Shown here piece after piece: positions 20,301-28,413 of a stretch of 38,035 nt of DNA (its first letter is position 1; each line of letters begins with the position of its first letter). Location: positions 1 through 38,035 of the forward strand of contig JADGIZ010000034.1 in NCBI GenBank assembly GCA_027604665.1, in the 5' to 3' direction. This DNA comes from Polyrhizophydium stewartii. Lineage: Eukaryota > Chytridiomycota > Chytridiomycetes > Rhizophydiales. Below the pieces are notes generated by a model. It did not search any database, was not told the DNA's origin, and saw nothing but the letters and a program-made list of their open reading frames with translations. Both the position numbers and the translations under genes were made by a program.

Positions 20301-21583
20301 GTCTGATGGCCTGTATGCTGATCTTTGGTGCGCTTCGGCTGCCACCAGACAAAAACCTCTTCCAGGTCATACACGTTGAGCTGGAGACGCACACGTTGCA
20401 GGCATTGAGCTCGTATGACAAGAACTCGTGGTTACAGGAAGCCGAGTCGGTGCGTGCGAGATTCAACGCAATGCACTACAGCATCGAGCAGTCGTACATG
20501 CGCGTGCAAGCGCAACGATACCGACACATGGGGCTTGCGCGGCACACGGGAGACTTTGACGAGCAGCGCCAGAGTCAGCACGACGACGGGAGCATGTCCC
20601 CGCTGCCCCTCGCGTCCAAGATCCGGCGGCGCATTTCGGACGCATCGACCCGAAAGCTGTTCCCGATGAACGATGCCGAGCGGCTGCGCACAGAAGAGCA
20701 GCAGCAGCAGATCAAGCGCCAGTCGTCGCTCATGCAGCTGTTTCGGAGCCGCAAGCAAGACGAGCCAACGCTATCGCACTCTGTTGTTGAGGACAACAGG
20801 CGTCCGTCGCACTCGGGCACGCAAGGCGGCTCACATCTCCGCGCATTCTCGTTCCAATCTGGTGACGACTCAAGCGCGCTCAACTCAAGCATGGGCGGCT
20901 CTGCAGTGACCTCGTCGATGTCCGGCATTCCCACGGCGTCGATGGCGTCTGCGGCTTCCGTTGCAGCCGCGGCTGCTGCGGCCGCCGTCGCAAAGGCTGC
21001 ACAAGCGGCTGCGGCCTCGTCCGCGTCCACCTCGGCTACATCGGCAAGCACACCGTCGACAGCATCACTGATGAGCGCCACGAGTGCCGTGTCGGGCCGC
21101 CTCGACGGGCGATCGGGAGCGCGCGGCAGCCTGGGAGAGGTGCTCTTCGAGCGATCGGAGCCAGTGAGCGCATCGTCGAGCCCAAAGACCCCCGAGCTCA
21201 TCCAACCCGGCAGCGCAAAGACACGATTGGGTCGCAAGGACACAACCACGCACTCCGCAACACGCATCATCACCAACATCTTTCGCATGTCGTCGCCGCA
21301 GGAGATCACGAGCGCGCGGGCCGAGCGTGCGTCGCCCGTGCGCGAGTTCTCGTCGTCGGTCATTTCGGTCAACCAGGCCTCGGCGACTACGACGACAGAG
21401 ACCGATGTGACGCAGTCGAGCAGCTTCGATATTGACTCTTTCCTCGCAGAGGGCCAGGCACCAGGAAACATGAGTGCCGTCAATGCGCAGTCGGATAAGC
21501 GGCGGAATCTCATGGGCGTGGTTGGCAAGATTCGACGGTCTCACCGCCCCTCAAAGACATACGACGCGCCTGCGTCCGAATAA
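14400..21583 (+). CDS. Large multidomain RhoGEF: RGS-like, C1, HR1, RA, DH and PH domains
   Basis: Fifteen exons (14400-15655, 15727-15775, 15853-16228, 16835-17124, 17371-17518, 17712-17806, 18174-18599, 18662-18872, 18941-19020, 19087-19209, 19264-19461, 19518-19634, 19724-19990, 20055-20274, 20349-21583) join in phase to 1696 aa. Residues 1-410 are Ser/Ala-rich and disordered. About 415-560 resemble an RGS fold (FLMYLLWKRQENFYFLRIDTTDF..., later PEPSMYDDISYITMQTLES). A C1 domain at about 670-720 has H-x12-C-x2-C-x18-C-x2-C-x4-H-x2-C-x7-C. An HR1 coiled coil at about 739-815 contains EMKIRDGLEKI and SQLERNTKKLEALKHEM. An RA/ubiquitin-like domain lies at about 890-970 (LIRVLIEDPATKTESKKAIYI, DEDRPLQIENID). 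DH, about 990-1212, has ILLEICDSEFNYLQDL and MLVKPMHRITRYPLLFKRLL. A PH domain follows to about 1310, then a Ser-rich tail. DH-PH identity is firm, so it should activate Rho-family GTPases. C1 suggests lipid binding; HR1 and RA suggest Rho/Ras input; the RGS-like call is tentative. Confidence 0.85.
16229..16834 (+). other. Long intron (606 nt) of the RhoGEF gene
   Basis: The donor GTGAGT at 16229 and acceptor CCAG at 16833-16834 join LR to GTMHL in the right phase. The intron is extremely GC-rich and open in several frames. I see no conserved domain in it on either strand. An additional exon here cannot be ruled out. Confidence 0.5.
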
Positions 21584-21747
21584 ACTGTCGTGAAAACTGA
21601 ATTAATACACTGGAACACTCTTTGTTACCGCATTGTTTATTGGTCGTTCCAGCCCCGGTTTTGCTGAAGCGGGCGATTGTGCCCTCGTTATCTTTGCATT
21701 TCGGAAACTTTCCTACATCGCAGAATCGCATCTCTATCCGCAGGGCA

Positions 21748-24243
21748 ATGGAGTCGCTGCACATCCCTCTGCCGCCGCGGGACGCCGCCACGTGGCTCAA
21801 GATCCCCACCTTCCAGGAGATGTCGTCCGAGTGCAGCCGAGTGCGTGCGTGTGCAGGCACGGCGACACTCGTAGCGTAAGACAGAGGCTCATCCGGTACA
21901 ATCTCACCCATCCAGACGCACAATCACCCATGTTCGCGCGGCCGCGACGACGATGGTGGCAGGCTGCGAACGGCGTTTGTTGACACGGCCATGGTGCGCG
22001 ACGTCGTCCGGCTGCTGTGGGAGGACCCAGTCGATCTGTCCGCACGGGCCTTCACGCCGCTCGACACGCACGGCCACCGCGAGTTCACCAAGCTCGTGCG
22101 ACACTCGATCGTCACGCTCGACGAGGTCCGGCTCGCCCAACGTGCCATGATGCTTCCTGGTCTCACGGCCAGGCTGTGCACGCCGACTCAGTCGTCTCGC
22201 AGCAAGCAGCGCAGGCTCATTGTCACCCTCGAAGGCGTGAACAACAAACCTGTCGTGCACTACCAAGAAGCGGACGCCGTCGCTGAGCAGCAGTCGACTG
22301 CAGTACAGGAGGACGGCGGACCCAGCAAGAGCGTCTCGCGGCGCGGGTCACAGCTGCCAGCCATTGCAGCGGCCCCATCGCAAAGCCAGATACAGGCGCA
22401 ATCTCGCCGCGCGAGCCGGACTGCCGTCGTAACACTCGCGCAGGGCGAGCGGCGGGCATCCGCAAGAGCCCCCCAGGGGCGAGCGTCGCGCCGCCAGAGC
22501 AAACGCATCGACGATCCGGACCAGCTCGATGTCAGCTCATTTATGGCGGATCTGCTTGCGGGGTTGCACGGCAGCGAAAGCGATCCGGACGAAGAACAGC
22601 AGCCGAAAACAGAAAAAGCAGTGGCACCACCGGCTTCAGCCAAGACAAAGGTGCGCATCGTCCTACCCGACGAGCACAAGGAGCGGCCAAAGGCGCCGAA
22701 GCGACCTGTGCGTCCTCGGCGGAACGCGTTGGTGCGGCGCGAGAGCTCGCCGACGCCAGATCTCGGAGGCAGCGGGCGATCGATGCGACCGAGCATCGTC
22801 GGATCTTCAATTCGATCATCGGTTGCTCCTTCTTCTGGACACTCGCCGGACGCATCTCTTGCCGCATCGCAGGCTGGCAGGCAGGCAACCCCACCTGGTG
22901 CATCAGCGGCATCCGGGGGCCATCTCGCCCCGGCGGCGCAGTCTCGGATGCCAGGTGCCGCAACAACAACACACGGCCCGCACAGCCCGCATCACGGCGG
23001 GCACTATGGCGGGCACCACGGCGGGCACCACGGTCACCATCACGGACAGCGCGAGCACCGCACTCCCGAGCAAGAAGTGGTCGACATCTTGGCGATCAAG
23101 AGCCATGACCGCACGCCCGAGAACAACAAGCGGCTGTTTACCCTGCTGCGGTCCGTCAAGGCGTTCGCCAAGGTCGCAGACGTGCTGCTGCGCGAGCTGT
23201 GCAGCGTCGTCACGGTCGCGCAAGTGGACCGCAACCGCATCGTGTTTCGGCAGGGCGACCACGGCACGTGCTGGTACGTGATCCTCAACGGCGCCGTGGA
23301 CGTGCTGGCGAACAACACGGGCCAGCCAGCAGAATGGACGCGGCGGTCGTGGGTCAAGCAGGAAGGCCTGAGCATAGCGACTATCGAAGCGCTAGAGCTG
23401 CGCCAAGAAAGTTGGTTCCTCGTGCGTCTTGGTGCGCTGCTCGTTTGATGGCTGGAGTGCTGCACCTCACACAAAGCTGACTGTGGAGCGGCAGAGAAGG
23501 GGCAGGGCTTTGGCGAGCTTGCGCTTGTCAACGACGCCAAGCGTGCGGCGTCGATCGTCACAGCCGAGCCCACGACGCTGCTGCGCGTCGAGAAGCGCGA
23601 TTACAACCGCATCCTGCGCTTTGTGCACGACATGGAGCAGAAAGAGAAGATACTTCTGGTCCGCAAGACGTCTGTGCTGCAGGATCTGGAGGAGCTCGAG
23701 GTCAAGATTGTCGCGGACGTCATCCAGATGCGCACCGTGCCCGAGGGCACCGTGCTGCTCGAGACTGGCCACCCGATTGCCGAGGTTGGTATCGTGAGCT
23801 CGGGCAAGTGTGAGGCGTACAGCGTCGTGACCATCATGGACTCGCGCCACGGACCCATCAAGCGGCACGTGCACCTGGGCTTCCTTGGCCCGGGCGACTA
23901 CTTTGGCGAGCAGGGCGTGCAACCTTCTGACGAGGACAAGCTTGTGCTCAGCACGCTGTCCTTTCGCGTTGTCGAGGAGGCCAACATTGGGTTCGTGTCG
24001 CTCGCAGACGCGCGCGTGCGCATCCAAAAGGCGCTTCGGATGATGCCGTGGACGCAGCTGTCGCTCGACAAGGACGGCGTCGTCTGGCGGTACTGCGAGC
24101 TGCTCGAGAAGCAAAAGTGGAACGCGCACAAGCTCAGCGTCGTCGACGGCCTGTGGCGCGAGCGGCTCGCCAACCCAAACGTCACACGCACCGGATACCT
24201 ACACGCAAGGGCTCACCCTCTCGCGCCGTTCCGGTTCAAGTGA
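21748..24243 (+). CDS. Protein with two cyclic nucleotide-binding domains and a Gly/His-rich linker
   Basis: Three exons, 21748-21848, 21963-23410 and 23495-24243, encode 765 aa. The N-terminal region (MVRDVVRLLWEDPVDLS...) is followed by a long disordered Ser/Gln/Arg-rich stretch, then a Gly/His repeat (22981-23045; HHGGHYGGHHGGHHGHHHG). CNB domain 1 (about residues 400-555) starts with RTPENNKRLFTLLRSVKAF, has FRQGDHGTCWYVILNGAVDVL, and a phosphate-binding cassette FGELALVNDAKRAASI that keeps the key Glu and Arg. CNB domain 2 (about 565-690) has VLLETG, SSGKCEAYSV and a degenerate cassette (YFGEQGVQP) without the usual Arg-Ala-Ala. The layout resembles CNBD2-like proteins more than PKA regulatory subunits: no dimerisation domain or inhibitor site is seen. 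The likely role is cAMP/cGMP sensing; a link to the flagellum is only a guess. Exon 2 to 3 joins as GAA-A|AG, giving QEKKGQGFGEL. Confidence 0.85.
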
Positions 24244-24315
24244 GATTCGCGCCACAGCATTGGCGATTGTTTATGTGCGACCGCAGACGCGGGACGTATG
24301 ATGAATACAAAGTCC

Positions 24316-25407
24316 TCACAGCAGATCAACGGTGCCGTCCTCGACCAGCCCGCGCACGCTGCTGTACCGCAGCAGATACATCTGGTCCTTCTTCATCACG
24401 ATTGTTTCGCTGTAAGCCGAGCAGACGCCTGTCAGCCGAGGCGTCGCGAGGATCAACACGGCAGCAGCAACGAGGCGGACTCGCCTGGGGCTGATCTGCA
24501 GCTCGCCAACGTCCTGGTTGACTCGGCAAAAGACGGCGTTTTTCATCGGGGGCCTCCCGACTGCACAATCCAGTCAACGCGCATGCCGACGGAGGAGCAG
24601 TGGCTGCTGCTCGCGCGTCTCACTCATTTCGGGGTCGTCGAGCGCTTGCATGTCTGCCGGCAGCATATCCAGAAACGATTGCCGGTGGTACGTCCCAACG
24701 AGGTGCTGGAACCTGGATACATGCGGTCAGCATCACAGGGAACGGAGCACACGGTGCCAGCACACCCACGCACCCTTCCGCAAAGTCAAGCTCGGCGTCC
24801 GACAGCTTGAAGCGCTGCTCTGGGTCTGTGACGAGGTACTGCGAGAACCGCTCAATCTGCGTTGACGTGGGTCTGCGAGTCAGCAGCACCGCAACCAGCA
24901 TCCGAGGTCTGCGGCTGCGCGATGCGCACCTTGCGCAGTCGTATCCGCATGTAGCTGCGCAGCACAAATCGGATCCGCTCGAGCTCGAGCTGGCTCACGT
25001 ACTTGATGAAGGCGTCGTCGGGCGTTGAGAACTCGCGCGAGTCGAGCTCGTCTTGCTGCGTGGGTCCGGCCACGAGGCTCTGGGTCAGCCTCCTCCTGCG
25101 GCTGCTGCTCTCTACCTGCGCGCCTGCGCGGCGGCCCAGACTGCGGACGAGGCAGCCAGTGCCGCCGCGCAGGCAGCGGCGTCCGGACGCGCGTCCGAAC
25201 CTGCTTCTCGAGGATGTCGCGCAGCGCCGCGACGGTGTTGTGCTGGAACGGCAGCAGCTCGGGGGCTGCCCGCTCGTTGATCCACAGCCGGACCATGTTC
25301 TCAAGCAGCGCAGGGCCTGCGCCCGCTGCAGGCGCGACTGCAGAGCTGCCGTCGTCGTCGTCCAGGTCCGCGAGTAGCCGGTCAACCTCGGTCTCGCCTC
25401 CCAGCAT
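24316..25407 (-). CDS. SLD5: GINS complex subunit Sld5
   Basis: Sld5 is one of four GINS subunits of the replicative CMG helicase. Six exons on the minus strand, 25407-25201, 25079-24930, 24856-24770, 24705-24624, 24560-24485 and 24409-24316, encode 231 aa, close to the usual length of about 220. The A-domain shows MVRLWINERAAPELLPFQ and KYVSQLELERIRFVLRSYMRIRLRKIERF, the family's strongest signature. The small C-terminal B-domain ends KKDQMYLLRYSSVRGLVEDGTVDLL, matching the family's closing strands. The start ATG at 25407 gives MLGGETEVDRLLADLDDDD. The last intron (24484-24410, 75 nt) begins GCGAGT and seems to be GC-AG; because it is in frame and open, retention would insert 25 residues. 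The stop codon lies 72 bp from that of the convergent CNB gene. Confidence 0.9.
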
Positions 25408-25572
25408 CGCGGGAAACTCGTGATGTCGCCTGCGAACTCAAAGCCCATGGCATGGCTTGGCCAGCATCTCCTGCAATATCCGCAACGTTTCATTCAAAGC
25501 AATACTCGGCCCCTTGGCGCACACACACATAAAAAGCGCTCACACACAAACAGTCGCACATGGGCACATAAA

Positions 25573-26924
25573 TCACTCGCGACGCTTGCACTTGGCGCAC
25601 TTGCACACAAAGCCAAACTGCTGGCGGATGACGGCCTTGCGCTGCTCGTACGGCATATCAGGGTCCACATACGACACAAACAGCTCTTCGCTCGGCTCAA
25701 GGTCCTTGAGCGCCACGAGCGACATGCGCGCGCCGGTCTCGGGCATCAGACGGATCGCGACATTCGGCTCGCACGAGTGCGATACAAACGTCGTGATGTG
25801 GTACAGCGCGCGGCCACGCAGGGTCTTGCCCGGCGAGGCCAGGGTCTTGGCGCGCACGGCTGCTTCCGTGTGGCCGCTCGCCGGCACCGCAATGGCGTTG
25901 TGCATGATCTTGCTCTTGATGAAGAGATAGCGGTCCTCCTTGAGGACTTGGTGGCGAGGGCACGTCAGCCGCTGCGGGGTCCAGCATGCATATGCGGGCG
26001 GGATGGACCTACAGGCCTCAAAGCCCGACACGCCCGGCGCAATCAGGTCCTTGAGGAGGGAGCATTCGAGGCGCTCCTTGTCGCCAAGCTCGGGGCGGAT
26101 GTCGTGCATGCGCTCGAGATGGTCTGGCGCAACCTGCAGTCAGCGGTCACGGCGTCGACAGCCCACGCGCAATCACCTCTAAGATCCCACTCACCCCAGT
26201 CGTCGTACTTGCTCTCGGGCTTCTTCTGGCTCAGCTCCTTGTCGACCATCTTGGTGAGGAACATGGCCGTCAGGAGCGCCGGCGTGTCGTGCTCGGCGGT
26301 GCAGAGGCCAAAGAACGCCGGGGCGACGTCGCGGCACAGCATGCGGTGGTGCAGGCGCTCGCCATTGTCGCGGCACTCCTGCGAGCAGAAGGCCGCCGAG
26401 CAGCGCGGGCACACCACATCTGCAACGGTCGACGAGTCGGCGCCGACTGGCTTGAGGCAGTGCGTGCACGACATGGCCGCCTGCGCCATCGACATGACCG
26501 CCTGTACCAAGCACGCGCAATGTCAGCATGAACGCGCAGGGGAGGCGAGGAAGGCATGGACGCGAGCCAGATGCCAATCGTGCGCACCATCTCGCTGTCA
26601 ATCTCAAGACCGGCAATGATCGGGTCCTCGGAGAAGACCGTCCCGCCCGCTGCAACCGGCACAGTCACGGCGACGCCGCGGCGCACAACGCGGCGGCCGC
26701 CCGCATTGGTGCGCTGCACCTCCTCAACAAACTTGGCGTGCATGCCCTCGGCGGGGTAGTGGTCTGTGTCTGTTTCCGTGGACGGACGCGTCAGCGACTC
26801 GGCGGCTGACGCATCGCCCGGACAAGGAGGCCGCCGAGCCAGCCGCGCTTCGCGCCGCGCCGCGAGGCCCAATGGCCCGATGCGAGATGAGAGGGGACGT
26901 ACACTCGTCTTGCTTCTTCTTCAC
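25573..26924 (-). CDS. SET/MYND-domain protein methyltransferase (SMYD/Set5-6 like), 5' end incomplete
   Basis: The enzyme is a probable S-adenosylmethionine-dependent lysine methyltransferase. The N-terminal SET part (FVEEVQRTNAGGRRVVRRGVAV...SEDPIIAGLEI) is interrupted, as in SMYD proteins, by a MYND zinc finger: CTHCLKPV...VCPRCSAAFCSQECRDNGERLHHRMLC, with paired Cys and the final H-x3-C. The SET core follows (YHITTFVSHSCEPNV, then EELFVSYVD) and a post-SET C-x-C-x2-C tail (CKCAKC) just before the stop at 25573. The usual NHSCxPN motif reads SHSCEPN, so its first Asn is a Ser. The exon starting at 26769 (YTDHYPAEGMHAKF) joins in phase to a possible 22-nt exon 26924-26903 (VKKKQDE) via a GTACGT donor. 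No ATG precedes this; an internal ATG lies at 26743. The start is therefore unresolved. Confidence 0.85.
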
Positions 26925-27410
26925 CTGCGGGCGGCGCAGGCGCCAGCGGCCGGGAGAGCGCGCGAGGATGGATGGATCGAAGGATTGCACGGGTGCACGG
27001 AAGAGGCACGGCACGTCAGTTTCTCAAAAATAAAGTCGACACCTCTTTAACAGACCGGAGCGAGGGCGGGGCGGAGGGGGAGGGTGCAGCGAGCAACAGG
27101 CGCGGGAGTCCGGGGAGGGGTGAGAGGGAGAGAGACGGCGGAATATACACAGCACACTGGGGTGCTTTGGCGTGCGTTTCTGCGTGGGAGGCGCGTGCAG
27201 GGGCACAGATCGAGCGGCAGGCAGGCGGTACCGGCCGTCGCTCAGTGCATCGCCGGCAGCGATCGCTTCGAGCGTGAGATGAGAGGGCGACATGGGAAAG
27301 GCAAAAAGAGCGGTGGTTTGGCGGCGGTGTGCTGATGGAGAAAGAGAAGGAGGTGGAGTGGTCGCGGGGGGGGGGGCGAGCGTCGAGTCGTCGTCGCAGA
27401 TGCGGCGCCT
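26925..27410. other. Spacer between the SET/MYND and TOM20 genes
   Basis: About 490 bp with no gene that I can support. It should hold the Tom20 3' flank and the 5' end and promoter of the methyltransferase. The plus strand is purine-rich over 27055-27135 and carries an 11-base G run at 27366-27376. The CAT triplet on the plus strand (ATG on the minus) is essentially absent up to 27245. Confidence 0.45.
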
Positions 27411-28226
27411 TTACTCGACGTCGGGACCCGCAGCGGGCGATCCGCGAGCGGACTCCTTGCGACGTACATCTGCGCTCATGAGCTCGACGAGGATCTGGAT
27501 GAACTGCGCCGGCAGCGACTTTTGCAGGACCTCGAAGATGGCCATGGGCTCCGGATGGACGCGCAGGGCGCGGTAGAAGCACACGGCGGCGGCCTCGTAC
27601 GCAGCAGGGCCTGTGGAGCATGGAGGAGAGAGGAGCAGCGACAGCAACACCGCCGAGCGTCAACCAGCTGGATCCCGGCGCTCATGGCTCTCTGCCAGAC
27701 GAACATGCACGCATCGGCAACGCACCGCGCGACAAAAGGCTCTCGCCCATCATGAAGTTCTTGGTGAAGTACTCCTCAGCCTCGCGCGGGTTGGTCGGCG
27801 GCGTGTCGTCGTCGAGGTTGAAGTCGCCCAGGTCGGCGCCGGGGCGGCCGTCGGCCTTGCCCGACGCCGACGAGGCCAGCTCAGACTCGCGGGCGGCGAT
27901 GATGCGGGCAGCCGCCTTGCGCTGCTCCTCTGCACACAGCGATCGGCGGCAGGCGGCGGTGTGCGGGCGGCAGGCGCACCGAGCAGGGCGGAGCAGGCCG
28001 AGCGTCGTCAGCCAGGCTCTGCTGATCAGCCGAAAGTCCCACCGCGCGCGCGGGACGCGGCGGGCGGCGGGGGTGTGTCCGCGCGGGACGCACTGAGCTT
28101 GCGGCGGAACACAGGGTCGTGGCGGCGGCGGTAGTCGAAGTAGACCACGTAGCCGAGCGCGGCGGCGGCGCCGACGGCCGCGACGGCCGTGAACACGCGC
28201 GAGAGCGACAGCGTCTCGGTCGACAT
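27411..28226 (-). CDS. TOM20: Tom20, mitochondrial import receptor
   Basis: Tom20 is the outer-membrane receptor for presequences. Four exons on the minus strand, 28226-28094, 27929-27726, 27691-27665 (27 nt) and 27610-27411, encode 187 aa. The N-terminus has a single membrane anchor (VFTAVAAVGAAAALGYVVYF) followed by basic DYRRRHDPVFRRKL, as expected for a signal-anchored receptor. After a charged region (KEQRKAAARIIAARESE) and an acidic linker comes the receptor domain: PREAEEYFTKNFMMGESLL, GPAAYEAAAVCFYRALRVHPEPMAIFEVLQKSLPAQF, which is the TPR-like fold of Tom20. The C-terminus ends PDVE, echoing the acidic DVE end of animal Tom20. The 27-nt exon is needed to link GESLLSR to GPAAYEAA in phase. 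Confidence 0.92.
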
Positions 28227-28324
28227 ATTTTCGGCAAAAAAAAGTTATGGGTGTCGTCTCTGGGGTTGGGGATGGCGGCCAGCCCGCAGGCGGGTAATGC
28301 GGAATGAATGAGCGGGTTATGCGG

Positions 28325-28369
28325 GATGATGATGATGATGATAACGATGATAATGATGGTGATGGGTGG
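28325..28369. repeat. GAT-rich trinucleotide repeat in the GCNA-TOM20 spacer
   Basis: An imperfect GAT array (GATGATGATGATGATG, then GATAATGATGG variants) lies downstream of the GCNA stop codon and upstream of the Tom20 start on the minus strand. It is among the few AT-containing simple repeats in the window. Confidence 0.8.
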
Positions 28370-28413
28370 TGCTGGCGGCGCGGGGCAGGCGGCGAGGATG
28401 CAGATGCGGATGA

